Source: Legionellaceae bacterium (GTDB lineage: Bacteria; Pseudomonadota; Gammaproteobacteria; Legionellales; Legionellaceae). Taken from it: a stretch of DNA of 35,352 bases. Where the stretch lies: the NCBI GenBank assembly GCA_947477015.1, contig CANJSM010000011.1, positions 1 through 35,352 of the forward strand, read 5' to 3'. Below, in pieces: positions 16,344 to 25,591 of this stretch (position 1 is the stretch's first letter; each line of letters begins with the position of its first letter). The notes beneath the pieces were generated by a model. That model was not told the DNA's origin and ran no database searches. It saw only the letters and a list, made by a program, of their open reading frames with translations. The translations under genes and the position numbers were made by a program.

Positions 16344-17704
16344 CAAAGTGCCTGGTTTTCTGAGTTAATTTGAATTTCTATGCTCAGATTTTTGAGACCG
16401 CAGATTCCATGGACCAGTCGGCTTTTGATGCTGTTTAAGATGATCGCGTCGTTAATCCAATGGTGTTGAACATGCGCATGACCTAACCCTTCTGAGACAG
16501 CAAAGTTGAGAGAATATTCTCCTTGCATCAATATAGGCATGTCGAATGAAAAAGTAACTTGCACCACGTCATCTTTTTGAAATACTAGCCCATGTTCACG
16601 AAAGGCTAAATCAGTGCCTTCAGCAATCACATATTGACCGAGACGGTCTTTTAGCATAAAGCCAAAAGCAGGCCACTGTATGTTTTGAAACGATTTGACA
16701 ATGATGCACAACTTTACCGCCTCGCCACCATGAACTGTATTGATCTCGATGCTTTCTTCGTTCTCAAACCAAACATTTAATATTTTCACACCGCCATGTC
16801 CAAAGCTGTCCTGATTCACGTTAAAGGGGGCAATGTGAATCATATTTTCTGGCAGTTCTCCACCAGAAAATATGGTTTGAGTGGACGCCTTGACGTATGG
16901 AGTTAGGGGTTGTGGTGTTGTACATGCGTTATCGTTTGGTTCGTGAATGAGTTGGGTGGGTTGCCTGTCCTCATAAAGACTTTTAATGTACCTCTTAGAT
17001 ATTTCGTCGGTCGCCCCTAGTATTGCCCCATTATCTTTAGACAGCAAGATTGCACGTTTACACAAATTCATCACAGCGGCAGTGTCATGACTGACAAAAA
17101 TGACTGTCGCTCCCTTGTTTTGAAGCTGTCTTAAATAACGCATGCATTTTTGTTGGAAAAAAACATCACCGACTGCTAATGCCTCATCAATAATCAAAAT
17201 ATCGGCATCTACGTGAGCAATCACTGCAAAGGCCAATCTCACCATCATGCCACTGGAGTAGGACTTGACGGGTTGGTCAATAAAATCCCCGATGTCTGCA
17301 AAGGCAAGAATATCATCCAATCTCAGCTGAATATCATGTTTGCTGAGTCCAAGTATTGACGCATTCATGTATACATTTTCGCGACCAGTAAATTCAGGGT
17401 TAAAGCCTGAGCCGAGTTCAAGCAAGGCAGCAACACGTCCATGGGTTTCGACATGTCCCGACGTTGGATTCAGTGTTCCGCATATCATTTGTAGAAGAGT
17501 GGACTTTCCGCTGCCATTTCGACCAATGATTCCAACGGTCTCCCCTTTTTTTATCTCAAAAGAAACGTCTTTTAGAGCCCAAAACTCTCGATAAAATTTT
17601 TTTTGGCCAAAGGATAGCATTTGTAACAAGCGATCACGCGGTTTGTTATAAATGGGATAGCACTTGCTTAAGTGACTGACTTTAACAGCAATTTCAGAGG
17701 ACAT
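16343..17704 (-). CDS. wzt: O-antigen ABC transporter ATP-binding protein with C-terminal sugar-binding domain
   Basis: The ATG at 17704 overlaps the end of wzm by 11 bases and gives 453 residues; earlier in-frame codons lie inside wzm. Walker A GRNGSGKST is at 61-69, the ABC signature YSSGM near 149-153 and Walker B ILIIDEA at 169-175, followed by a switch His in VSHD. The extra region after about residue 300 forms a beta-rich domain like Wzt_C, which in E. coli O8/O9a recognises the modified non-reducing end of the finished chain. Together with Wzm it exports undecaprenyl-linked O-antigen across the inner membrane. The long C-terminal domain suggests a chain-end modification exists, but no methyltransferase or kinase for it is in this window. 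Confidence 0.93.
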   Translation of the reverse strand: MSSEIAVKVSHLSKCYPIYNKPRDRLLQMLSFGQKKFYREFWALKDVSFEIKKGETVGIIGRNGSGKSTLLQMICGTLNPTSGHVETHGRVAALLELGSGFNPEFTGRENVYMNASILGLSKHDIQLRLDDILAFADIGDFIDQPVKSYSSGMMVRLAFAVIAHVDADILIIDEALAVGDVFFQQKCMRYLRQLQNKGATVIFVSHDTAAVMNLCKRAILLSKDNGAILGATDEISKRYIKSLYEDRQPTQLIHEPNDNACTTPQPLTPYVKASTQTIFSGGELPENMIHIAPFNVNQDSFGHGGVKILNVWFENEESIEINTVHGGEAVKLCIIVKSFQNIQWPAFGFMLKDRLGQYVIAEGTDLAFREHGLVFQKDDVVQVTFSFDMPILMQGEYSLNFAVSEGLGHAHVQHHWINDAIILNSIKSRLVHGICGLKNLSIEIQINSENQAL

Positions 17705-18512
17705 CAGCAAACCCTTTTCTTGATTTTTGGAAGCAAACAAAACCCGACCAAGCAAACAACATTGATATGGCCAGATACATTGCATAAAACCCTATATTGG
17801 GAAATTTCCCCCAGAATAAAACGTCTCGCATCCCTTCAATGGCAGGTGTCAGTGGGTTGAGTAGCAACAGATGCTGATACTGAACAGGTAGTGAAGATAT
17901 CGGATAAAAAATGGGTGAAAGGAACATTAATACAGTCGTGCAGATACCAATGAGTTGGCTAATATCTCGAAGATACACGCCTAGTGATGCTAATATCCAA
18001 CTTAATCCCATGGTAATAAATACAATAGGAAGAAGCACTAATGGCAGCAGCAGGGCTGTCGCATGAGGCATGCCAAAAAATAGCACGTAAAAAAGCATCC
18101 AAACGCTCAAACTCATCAAGGCTTGAAAGATTGCTGTGCCAATGGTCACCCACGGCAATATTTCTAACGGGAACACTACTTTTTTAACATAATTTGCATG
18201 AGCAAGAATAATTCCTGGTGCACGCGTAATGCAATCAGAAAATAAGTTAAACACAATCAAGCCTGCAAACAACACCAATGCAAATTCAGTTTTTGAATCG
18301 CTGCCAGCATTCCAACGGGCCTTGAATACCACGCTAAAGACAAAGGTATAAATCATCAACATGACGACTGGGTGAAAAAATGACCAAAAAAGCCCTAACA
18401 TCGACCCTCGATAGCGGCCTATTACCTCACGTTTGGTTAATGCTAAAAGCAGTTCGCGATTTCGTATGAGGCTACCGACCATCTCGCGGGGAGATGTGAA
18501 AAATATATTCAT
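17694..18512 (-). CDS. wzm: O-antigen ABC transporter permease
   Basis: This 272-residue membrane protein has about six hydrophobic helices. The N-terminal EVIGRYRGSMLGLFWSFFHP and the later LSPIFYPIS segment are diagnostic of ABC-2 permeases of the Wzm/KpsM/TagG type. It forms the channel half of the exporter with Wzt, whose ATG lies inside its last codons. Start is ATG at 18512, behind an AAAGGAAA ribosome site. It lies 18 bases after the upstream glycosyltransferase. The pair implies an ABC-transporter-dependent route, in which the whole chain is made in the cytoplasm before export. Confidence 0.93.
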   Translation of the reverse strand: MNIFFTSPREMVGSLIRNRELLLALTKREVIGRYRGSMLGLFWSFFHPVVMLMIYTFVFSVVFKARWNAGSDSKTEFALVLFAGLIVFNLFSDCITRAPGIILAHANYVKKVVFPLEILPWVTIGTAIFQALMSLSVWMLFYVLFFGMPHATALLLPLVLLPIVFITMGLSWILASLGVYLRDISQLIGICTTVLMFLSPIFYPISSLPVQYQHLLLLNPLTPAIEGMRDVLFWGKFPNIGFYAMYLAISMLFAWSGFVCFQKSRKGFADVL

Positions 18513-18530
18513 TCTGGTTTTTCCTTTCCT

Positions 18531-20456
18531 CTATTCAGCGTTAATCTCTGTAACCCTCGGAGGCCACGCAAGGCTAAAATCTTCATGATGAATCGATAAA
18601 TTCGGGCTATAGGCCGAATCAACCTGCAATTTTTTGCCCCATTTAGATTGCATAAAATGAACTTCTTGCATAAAGCGCGCTTTCTTCTCTGGCGTATCTT
18701 CTATGCCGCGGGTCGCCGATTCGTGATGGTAGAGTTCAGCATAAGGTGTCCACGCATTTCGAAAGCCTGCTTCTTTGACCTTCAAGCAAAAATCGACATC
18801 ATTGAATGCTACTTTAAGGTTGACCTCGTTTAATCCGCCTACTGTATCATAAATTGCTTTTTGAATAACTAAGCAAGCAGCAGTTACTGCTGAATAATTT
18901 GAAACAAGAGACGTTCGTGAACAGTATCCACGGTGATGCTTTGAGAACCCTTTGTGGGAGTGACCTGCAACTCCTCCGAGTCCGACCACTACGCCTGCGT
19001 GTTGAAGCGTATCATTTGCATACCAAAGTTTTGCACCAACGGCGCCTATTCCCGGCTGTAGGGCTAGAGCGACCATTTCATTTAGCCAGTCGGGTGAGAT
19101 CACTTCAATGTCATTATTAATTAAGCCGATGAGTGTGCCATTGGCTTGGCGCACAGCGGCATTGTTCAGCGCAGAATAATTAAAGGGCTGATCATCTCTA
19201 ATGATTCGAATAGACGGCATCATCTTTAATAACTCGTGTGAGTTCGCTGAACGATGGTGATTGTTCTCTAATACTTTAAAGTAACTCAAAATCTCCGGGT
19301 CATCCGAGCCATTATCAATAATTAAAATCTCATAATGAGGGTAAGTGGTCTTGGTGAGTATGCTATCAATGCATTGTTTAAGCAGATGCAAGCCATTTCG
19401 AGTGGGGATAATCAAGCTGACTAAGGGTAGCATTTCTGGTAATGCATAATTGATTTTATAACCTGCCTCACAAGATTGCGCTGAGCCCAAAATACCTCGG
19501 CGCAGCAAGTGTTCGTTCAACGCCTTTTCACCATTGATTACGGCATAGGGTTTGGTGGCAAGTGATGCCGCGGTGCTTTCTGAATGAATCCTCCAATGAT
19601 AGAGCACTCGTGGAATATGAATAATTTGTTCGGGCTTTAATTTTTCAATGCAACGTAGAGCCAAGTCGTAATCTTGCGCCCCTTCAAATCCTTCTCGAAA
19701 ACCGTTGATCTCTTGAAGAAGCGATCGCCGATACACGCCTAAATGAGAAATTAAATTATGAGATAAAAACAGTTCTGGATTCCAGTCCGGTTTAAAGTAA
19801 GGATCTTGCCTAACGCCATGCAGATCGATTTTATCTTCGTCGGAATAAATCAATCCCGCCTCAGGATAATGATTTATCGCATCCGCGACCCAAAACAAGG
19901 CGTGTTCTGGCAATAAGTCATCGTGATCCATCAATGCAACAAAGTCCCCTGTTGCTAGCGTCAATGCTGAATTGGAGGCTTTAGAAATGTGCCCATTGTC
20001 TGCTCGTAAGACCAGTTTGATTCTTGAGTCTTCGCTAGCATGCCTCTGAAGCAATGCAATCACGGCCTCTGTTTTGGACGCGTCATCGGCAATGCACAGT
20101 TCCCAATAAGGATAGAGCTGTTCACGTACAGACTGAATGGCGTCGTTTAATAAATGCAGGGGAGCGTTATATACCGGTAATACAATCGATATGACCGGTT
20201 TATTGGACATGGCTTGAATGCGATGCATGATATTTTTCTTCTGGTCAGCATTCAGCACGTCATACTCACGGATCCACTGGGTATAATCATTTCTGTGGGT
20301 TCGAATTAACCGCCGTTTAATCCCCATGACCCCATCATGTTTAAATAAAAACCAAGTCGTGCGTGCGACAGATAGTATACCTCGTTGTTTAAGGATAATA
20401 AAAAGAGGGTGCCACCATGGCGAACGCGATACGTTACTCAAACAGCACCGCCTCAC
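18531..20456 (-). CDS. Two-domain GT2 glycosyltransferase
   Basis: This 641-residue protein has two GT-A (family 2) domains in tandem. The first starts near residue 90 with ISIVLPVYNAPLHLL and has ALMDHDDLLPEH as its DxD region. The second starts near 340 with VSLIIPTRNGLHLLKQC and has LINNDIEVISP. The second domain resembles rhamnosyl/galactosyl transferases (KVAFNDVDFCLKVKEAGFR), and it sits next to the rhamnose genes. It starts with GTG at 20456, overlapping rfbC by 23 bases; a TTG at 20441 would also fit. It may make two linkages in the repeat unit. Confidence 0.85.
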   Translation of the reverse strand: MRRCCLSNVSRSPWWHPLFIILKQRGILSVARTTWFLFKHDGVMGIKRRLIRTHRNDYTQWIREYDVLNADQKKNIMHRIQAMSNKPVISIVLPVYNAPLHLLNDAIQSVREQLYPYWELCIADDASKTEAVIALLQRHASEDSRIKLVLRADNGHISKASNSALTLATGDFVALMDHDDLLPEHALFWVADAINHYPEAGLIYSDEDKIDLHGVRQDPYFKPDWNPELFLSHNLISHLGVYRRSLLQEINGFREGFEGAQDYDLALRCIEKLKPEQIIHIPRVLYHWRIHSESTAASLATKPYAVINGEKALNEHLLRRGILGSAQSCEAGYKINYALPEMLPLVSLIIPTRNGLHLLKQCIDSILTKTTYPHYEILIIDNGSDDPEILSYFKVLENNHHRSANSHELLKMMPSIRIIRDDQPFNYSALNNAAVRQANGTLIGLINNDIEVISPDWLNEMVALALQPGIGAVGAKLWYANDTLQHAGVVVGLGGVAGHSHKGFSKHHRGYCSRTSLVSNYSAVTAACLVIQKAIYDTVGGLNEVNLKVAFNDVDFCLKVKEAGFRNAWTPYAELYHHESATRGIEDTPEKKARFMQEVHFMQSKWGKKLQVDSAYSPNLSIHHEDFSLAWPPRVTEINAE

Positions 20457-20979
20457 GAAGACTTGCCCCTAGTTTATCCTTCGCTGAGCGCTGAGGCGTT
20501 CCTTCAAAAGGCCAGTGTATACCAATTTCAAGGTCATCCCACGCAATAGAATGCTCATGTTCTGGAGCCCAGTAATCAGTAGTTTTGTACAATACCTCTG
20601 CCGTGTCAGATAACACTAAAAAGCCGTGTGCAAACCCCTCTGGCACCCAAAGTTGCTTGGTGTTCTCGCTTGAAAGTATCTCACCAACCCATTGACCAAA
20701 TGTAGGGGATGATTGCCTAATGTCTACCGCAACATCAAAAATTTCACCCGAAATCACTCGAACCAGTTTGCCTTGGGGTTGTTTGATTTGATAGTGCAAG
20801 CCACGTAAGACATTTTTGGCTGAGCGAGAATGATTGTCCTGCACGAAATGAACCGAGCGTCCGATGGCGTTTTCAAACACGCGTTGATTAAAGCTTTCGT
20901 AGAAAAAACCGCGCTCGTCGCCAAACACAGTAGGTTGGAGCACAAATACGTCTGGAATAGCCAGTGATGTAGCGTTCAT
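20434..20979 (-). CDS. rfbC: dTDP-4-dehydrorhamnose 3,5-epimerase
   Basis: This 181-residue cupin-fold protein starts at ATG 20979, eight bases after AAGG; the upstream ATG at 21000 is unlikely. VFGDERGFFYESFN, then QDNHSRSAKNVLRGLHYQ with catalytic His62, and WVPEGFAHGFLVL are the classic RfbC/RmlC motifs. It epimerises dTDP-4-keto-6-deoxyglucose at C3 and C5. It is separated from rfbA by 166 bases containing REP-like repeats, unlike the tightly overlapping rfbB-rfbD-rfbA, and its end is overlapped by the next glycosyltransferase. Confidence 0.95.
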   Translation of the reverse strand: MNATSLAIPDVFVLQPTVFGDERGFFYESFNQRVFENAIGRSVHFVQDNHSRSAKNVLRGLHYQIKQPQGKLVRVISGEIFDVAVDIRQSSPTFGQWVGEILSSENTKQLWVPEGFAHGFLVLSDTAEVLYKTTDYWAPEHEHSIAWDDLEIGIHWPFEGTPQRSAKDKLGASLREAVLFE

Positions 20980-20999
20980 ATAAATACCTTTTTTAATCA

Positions 21000-21110
21000 T
21001 AACACGGTCTTTGCGAGCGTTAGCGAAGCAATCTAGTTCGGATTTTTGGCCTAAGTATCCGAACCGCGCGCGTTAGCAAGCGGAATTCCGCTACCTTACG
21101 GTCGCGGTTC
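21000..21110. repeat. REP-like repeats between rfbA and rfbC
   Basis: 21061-21085 (GAACCGCGCGCGTTAGCAAG and CGGAA) faces 21086-21110 as an almost complete inverted repeat with no loop. Next to it, 21001-21035 holds tctttgcgagcgttagcgaa and gcaatct, the well-known 'gattgcttcgc...gctcgcaaaga' type of dispersed repeat. A sister palindrome is at 30708-30795. It could fold into a strong hairpin in the leftward rfb message and lower or protect downstream expression. Confidence 0.75.
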
Positions 21111-21145
21111 AGTTGTATCTGGCGCATCCATGACTCAAGTCGAGC

Positions 21146-22018
21146 TTAAGCCTTCAACAAATCCAGCAAATACCGACCATAATCATTTTTAGCCAAAGGA
21201 ACAGCCAATTTTTGTAATTGTTCAGCATTAATCCAGTCATTGCGGTAAGCAATTTCCTCGACACAAGCTATTTTAAGGCCTTGACGACGCTGTACTGTGC
21301 TCACAAAAAGACCTGCATCCAATAACGAATCATGCGTTCCGGTATCCAACCATGTGTGTCCGCGGCCCATGATCTCAACCTGCAACAAGCCTTGTTCCAT
21401 ATATAATCGATTCAGATCGGTTATTTCTAATTCACCGCGATGAGATGGCTTGATGTCTCTGACTAAATTGACGGCATTGTTGTCGTAAAAATACAATCCG
21501 GTCACCGCATAGCTTGATTTGGGATGAGCGGGTTTTTCTTCAATAGACAGGGTTTTGCCATGACTATCAAACTCAACCACACCGTATCGCTCGGGATCAT
21601 GCACGTGGTATGCAAAAACAGTCGCGCCGGTTTCCTGTTGCATGGCGTTGTTAAATAACAAGTGCATGTCATGGCCATAAAATATATTATCACCCAAAAT
21701 CAGCGCTGATTTGTCATTGCCGAGAAAGGACTCACCAATAATATACGCTTGTGCGAGTCCATCTGGTGAGGGTTGCAGGGCATAATTTAAATTCAATCCC
21801 CATTGCTCGCCAGTTCCCATTAATTGCTCGTATCGAGGCAGATCTTGAGGGGTTGATATGATTAGAATGTCACGAATTCCCGCTAGCATTAAAGTACTTA
21901 ATGGGTAATAGATCATGGGTTTGTCATATATTGGTAATAATTGCTTGGATACAACGTGCGTTGCGGGGTGCAGGCGAGTTCCTGAGCCTCCAGCAAGAAT
22001 GATTCCTTTTCGTTTCAT
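21146..22018 (-). CDS. rfbA: Glucose-1-phosphate thymidylyltransferase
   Basis: This 290-residue nucleotidyltransferase starts at ATG 22018, which overlaps the rfbD stop as ATGA and gives [46 protein letters not shown] and [20 protein letters not shown] are diagnostic of RfbA/RmlA. It makes dTDP-glucose from dTTP and glucose-1-phosphate, the first step to dTDP-L-rhamnose. The end of the protein ([11 protein letters not shown]) matches the family, so it is complete. Confidence 0.96.
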   Translation of the reverse strand: MKRKGIILAGGSGTRLHPATHVVSKQLLPIYDKPMIYYPLSTLMLAGIRDILIISTPQDLPRYEQLMGTGEQWGLNLNYALQPSPDGLAQAYIIGESFLGNDKSALILGDNIFYGHDMHLLFNNAMQQETGATVFAYHVHDPERYGVVEFDSHGKTLSIEEKPAHPKSSYAVTGLYFYDNNAVNLVRDIKPSHRGELEITDLNRLYMEQGLLQVEIMGRGHTWLDTGTHDSLLDAGLFVSTVQRRQGLKIACVEEIAYRNDWINAEQLQKLAVPLAKNDYGRYLLDLLKA

Positions 22019-22917
22019 AGAGAACGTTCCCATTGAGTTAATTGATGAATGACACGATCGACATGCACTCTCCAATCAGGAAGCTGAAGGCTAAGTGCAT
22101 TGGATAACGCGCGGGTGTCTAATTGTGAATTTTGTGGCCGTTTTGCAGGGAGTGGGTATTCATCAGTAGAGATAGGGTGAATCTGTTGAGAGGTTAATTT
22201 AAGAGACATCCCGTTTTCAAGACCTTTGTCGACCGCATAACAAGCCAATTGATGCCATGAAGTCGAGCCACCGGCCGTTAAATGATAAATCCCACTTACT
22301 AGGTTGGGTTGTGTCCCAACAACATTGGCAATAGCCAAAGCAGTCACATCAGCAATCAACTCCGCCGAAGTCGGTGCGCCATATTGATCAGCAACAATTC
22401 GAAGACTATCTCGCTCACGAGCCAGCTGTAAAATGGTTTTAATGAAATTTTTACCGTGATCTGAAAACACCCAACTGGTTCTAAATATCAGATGTTTACA
22501 CCGGCTATTAATAATGGCCTCTTCGCCAGCGCGTTTCGACGCACCATAAATACTTTGTGGATTAACCGCATCACTTTCAATATAAGGCGCAGGCTTTTGG
22601 CCATCAAACACGTAGTCGGTGGAATAATGCACGAGTAAGCTGTCATGTTGTTTGGCATAATCAGCAAGAAGAGCAAGCAAGGTTGCATTCACAAGGATTG
22701 CGGCGTCTTGATTGCTTTCAGCCTTGTCTACAGCAGTATATGCTGCAGCATTGACAATGATATCGGGTGAATGCTTTGTCAGCAGGTCGCTTAAACCAGA
22801 TAACTCCCCTAAATCGTAATCGGCACGCCCAATCGCAATGACCTGACCCAATGGCAGCAAAGTTCTCTGGAGTTCGGTGCCAACTTGTCCATCTTTTCCC
22901 AGCAATAGAATCTTCAT
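22015..22917 (-). CDS. rfbD: dTDP-4-dehydrorhamnose reductase
   Basis: This 300-residue SDR protein starts at ATG 22917, overlapping the rfbB stop as [20 protein letters not shown] is the nucleotide-binding head, [15 protein letters not shown] and [11 protein letters not shown] hold the catalytic Thr/Tyr/Lys, and [14 protein letters not shown] is the usual RfbD/RmlD segment. It reduces the 4-keto group to give dTDP-L-rhamnose using NAD(P)H. It overlaps its neighbours by four bases at both ends, so expression is translationally coupled to rfbB and rfbA. Confidence 0.95.
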   Translation of the reverse strand: MKILLLGKDGQVGTELQRTLLPLGQVIAIGRADYDLGELSGLSDLLTKHSPDIIVNAAAYTAVDKAESNQDAAILVNATLLALLADYAKQHDSLLVHYSTDYVFDGQKPAPYIESDAVNPQSIYGASKRAGEEAIINSRCKHLIFRTSWVFSDHGKNFIKTILQLARERDSLRIVADQYGAPTSAELIADVTALAIANVVGTQPNLVSGIYHLTAGGSTSWHQLACYAVDKGLENGMSLKLTSQQIHPISTDEYPLPAKRPQNSQLDTRALSNALSLQLPDWRVHVDRVIHQLTQWERSL

Positions 22918-23972
22918 GCGTATTGCCTTGCAACCCAATGACGGTACTGACCACTCGTGACGGTATCAACCCAGTCTTGGTTATCTAAAAACCAAGTGAT
23001 CGTTTGCTCAATCCCCGATTCAAACGTGTGCATCGGCTTCCAATTTAATTCTGCTGCAAGTTTCGAGGCATCAATCGCATATCGTCGGTCATGTCCTGGG
23101 CGATCGGTGACATAAGTAATTTGAGAGGCATACGCATCCCCATTCTCTTTAGGCCTTTTTTGATCAAGCGTAGCGCAAATGGTGCGGATAACATCAATAT
23201 TGGCTTTCTCATTCCAGCCACCAATGTTGTATTCTTCGCCGACTTTTCCGTGCTCTAAAATGCAGCGAACAGCGCTGCAATGATCACTAACATGTAACCA
23301 ATCGCGAATTTGTTGGCCATCACCGTAGACAGGAATGGGTTTGCCCGTTAATGCATGATGAATACACAAAGGAATCAATTTTTCTGGAAAATGGTACGGC
23401 CCGTAATTGTTTGAGCAATGTGTGACGACGGTAGGCAGACCATAAGTATGGTGATAGGCTCGAACCAGATGGTCGGATGCTGCTTTGCTCGCCGAGTAGG
23501 GGCTATTGGGCTGGTACTGATTTGACTCAGTAAAGGCCGGCGCATTTTTTTCCAGTGAACCAAATACTTCATCAGTCGAAATGTGAATAAAACGAAAAGC
23601 TTGCTGGTTTGCAGCGCCAAGACCACTCCAGTACTGACGGACTGCTTCCAGTAGTGTAAACGTGCCGGTGATGTTGGTTTGAATAAATTCACCCGGGCCA
23701 TGAATGGAGCGATCAACATGACTTTCTGCAGCAAAATGCACGACGGCTCGAATTTGATGCGTGAGCAGTAAATTAAACACGAGATCTTGATCGTTGATAT
23801 CCCCCTGCACAAACACATGCCGTGGGTCAGTATCTAATGACTCAAGGTTCATTCGATTGCCTGCATAAGTCAGTTTATCAAGATTAATCACTGTTTCATT
23901 TTGGCAGACCAACCAATCCATTACGAAGTTGCTGCCGATAAAGCCTGCACCACCTGTGACAAGAATAGTCAT
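22914..23972 (-). CDS. rfbB: dTDP-glucose 4,6-dehydratase
   Basis: This 352-residue extended SDR protein has the NAD-binding motif GGAGFIGSNFV (7-17), the catalytic ISTDEVFGSL with Thr133-Asp134-Glu135, and YSASK with Tyr159 and Lys163. CSNNYGPYHFPEKLIPL and YGDGQQIRDWLHVSDH are typical RfbB/RmlB segments. It makes dTDP-4-keto-6-deoxyglucose, the branch point to rhamnose and also the substrate of the FdtA-type isomerase at 33104. It starts with ATG at 23972, 55 bases after the upstream glycosyltransferase. Confidence 0.97.
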   Translation of the reverse strand: MTILVTGGAGFIGSNFVMDWLVCQNETVINLDKLTYAGNRMNLESLDTDPRHVFVQGDINDQDLVFNLLLTHQIRAVVHFAAESHVDRSIHGPGEFIQTNITGTFTLLEAVRQYWSGLGAANQQAFRFIHISTDEVFGSLEKNAPAFTESNQYQPNSPYSASKAASDHLVRAYHHTYGLPTVVTHCSNNYGPYHFPEKLIPLCIHHALTGKPIPVYGDGQQIRDWLHVSDHCSAVRCILEHGKVGEEYNIGGWNEKANIDVIRTICATLDQKRPKENGDAYASQITYVTDRPGHDRRYAIDASKLAAELNWKPMHTFESGIEQTITWFLDNQDWVDTVTSGQYRHWVARQYA

Positions 23973-24027
23973 ATTATGTTTTCCGTAGTATCACGCATTG
24001 TTCAGTTTGAATTAATGCGTGCATCAA

Positions 24028-24954
24028 TTATATTTTATTAAAAAAAGCAGCGGCAATTAAGCCAATATTGCCTGAAACTGTTTGCCGATAAATACCCAGC
24101 CGCTTAAGCCGAATCAGTCTAGACAATAGTCTTTTATCTCTAGCTTCTATAACACCCATTAATGCGCGGGCATTGTTATCCGTCAATCGGTGTTTTATCG
24201 ACAATAATGCACTAAAGTTAGAGTCATTCCATGATTTAAATCGACCTTTGAACATCAGCAACAACCGATCGAGTCGGGCATGAAAACCGACATTGCCACC
24301 AATCTGATTGTTGTCATGTTGTCTATAATTCAAGGTGGATTCAGGATCATAAAATACCAAGCCACCCGCTCCGGTGACCAATAAATAAGTCCACCAATCA
24401 TGAGCCGCTATCTTAATCGCTTCACCGGCTTCCTGCAACAACTTCAGTGTTGTTTTATTAAACACCATGGTGTTTCCGCCGCCTATGTTTTGCATTAATG
24501 CGTTGAGAAAACAGGGTGACTTTGCAAACAATGGAGACTGACCGATGATCTGTCCTGCCTCATTGACGAGTGTCGTTCGTCCGCAATACAGTGCGGGTCT
24601 CTCTTTGGGAGCTGTATTTAACCAATTCACGGCTTTTTCAAGTTTATTGGCATGCCAGATATCGTCTTGATCAGAATACGCAAAATAGGTCCCATCAAGA
24701 TTTTTATTACAAACGAGAGAAAGAAAGTTAGTGAAAAATCCCTTGCGCGGTCCTTCAAAAGTACGCAACTTATCAGTGCCCAAGCGTGTTTGATAGTCTT
24801 TTAATATTTTATCGGTCTGGTCAGTAGACCCATCGTCAGAAACCCAAATCTCCCAATGTGGGTAGGTTTGTGCACAAATGGAGTCTAGTTGTTCTGCTAA
24901 ATAACGCTGACCGTTATAAGTAGTCATTAAAATGATCACTTTGGGATGTAACAT
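24028..24954 (-). CDS. GT2 glycosyltransferase, rhamnosyltransferase-like
   Basis: This 308-residue protein starts at ATG 24954, six bases after GGAG; longer in-frame starts run back into the palindromic repeat and are rejected. The GT-A fold is shown by VIILMTTYNGQRYLAEQLDS, VSDDGSTDQT and YFAYSDQDDIWHANKLEK (SDQDD metal site). Proteins with SDQDDIW and a following NNQIGGN region are often rhamnosyl- or alpha-L-Rha transferases of O-antigens. It is the first gene of the long leftward operon, immediately before rfbB, which fits use of dTDP-L-rhamnose. Confidence 0.87.
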   Translation of the reverse strand: MLHPKVIILMTTYNGQRYLAEQLDSICAQTYPHWEIWVSDDGSTDQTDKILKDYQTRLGTDKLRTFEGPRKGFFTNFLSLVCNKNLDGTYFAYSDQDDIWHANKLEKAVNWLNTAPKERPALYCGRTTLVNEAGQIIGQSPLFAKSPCFLNALMQNIGGGNTMVFNKTTLKLLQEAGEAIKIAAHDWWTYLLVTGAGGLVFYDPESTLNYRQHDNNQIGGNVGFHARLDRLLLMFKGRFKSWNDSNFSALLSIKHRLTDNNARALMGVIEARDKRLLSRLIRLKRLGIYRQTVSGNIGLIAAAFFNKI

Positions 24955-25025
24955 CAATCTCTCCATCGAACAACATGTTTGATAACCCATATTAGCTCGG
25001 GTATAGAAACTTGCAAAATAAACGA

Positions 25026-25133
25026 AATGCTCGACTTTTTTTATTGTAGGTTGGGCCTTGGCCCAACAAGCTCTGCATTCGTGCCACACCCTGTTGGGCC
25101 AAGGCCCAACCTACAATAAAAAAAGTCGCGCAT
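25026..25133. repeat. Long palindromic intergenic repeat, copy 2
   Basis: The left arm, 25026-25069, contains atgctcgactttttttattg then TAGGTTGGGCCTTGGCCCAA. The right arm, 25092-25133, is its close inverse (TTGGGCCAAGGCCCAACCTA then caataaaaaaagtcgcgcat), around a loop of about 22 bases. It is the better-kept sister of the copy at 431-536, in the same orientation. It lies at the start of the leftward operon and could fold into a strong hairpin. From its right end to 25270 I see no gene or clear signal. Confidence 0.8.
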
Positions 25134-25270
25134 CGCGTAAAATAAATTTGATACGAATTTTTGAGGCGAATTATGACGGATTTCAGATATTATAACTAGT
25201 CTCGCTTTCATTTAGTTTACCGCTCCACAACCGGGTTAAAAGGTAAAATATGTGTTATGCAATACCTCTA

Positions 25271-25499
25271 TACATGACAAAAAAATCTGTCATGCCCGCG
25301 AAGGCGGGCAACCATCCATCAAAATAATCCGATACCTAAATCAAGCCATTGGGGGCTGTTTTGCTCGATAAGGTTTGTTTTCCATTGTCGGTTCCATTTT
25401 TCGATGTGTTTTTCTTTGGTTATTGCTTCAGTGGTACTGAGCATCATCAGAAATGGATTTCCGCCTTCGCGGAAAAGACAGTCTTATTTTTGTCATGTA
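25271..25499. mobile_element. MITE-like element with ~48-base terminal inverted repeats
   Basis: 25271-25319 begins tacatgacaaaaaaatctgt, then catgcccgcgaaggcgggca. Read from the other strand, 25499 back to 25452 gives tacatgacaaaaataagact, then gtcttttccgcgaaggcgga. The two ends are thus imperfect inverted copies enclosing about 130 bases of AT-rich sequence with no gene. Copies of the 'gtcatgcccgcgaaggcgggca' type are widely dispersed in proteobacterial genomes. A TA at each outer edge may be a target duplication. No transposase is inside. Confidence 0.55.
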
Positions 25500-25527
25500 C
25501 AGAGATCCAATACAATAACGGCTTGTA

Positions 25528-25555
25528 TAGACTTTTTCCTTAAGAGGCGTAAAAT
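25528..25555 (+). promoter_or_regulatory. Possible manC promoter
   Basis: TAGACT (25528-25533) and TAAAAT (25550-25555) are 16 bases apart and would start transcription about 30 bases before the manC ATG. The match is moderate (4/6 and 5/6 to sigma-70), and it lies right after the MITE-like element. Confidence 0.35.
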
Positions 25556-25591
25556 TGCCCTCATAGAAACTATACATCTCTAGGAACCGCA

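Noticed and set aside
17705-17785. N-terminal extension of wzt
   Set aside because: The extra 27 residues lie in the wzm gene and do not resemble ABC proteins; ATG 17704 fits both overlap and family.
24955-25089. N-terminal extension of the GT2 gene into the palindromic repeat
   Set aside because: The extension translates the repeat; ATG 24954 has a good ribosome site and begins right before the GT2 fold.
25349-25543. Open frame of 64 codons on the plus strand before manC
   Set aside because: It lies inside and across the MITE-like element, has no ribosome site and no family resemblance.
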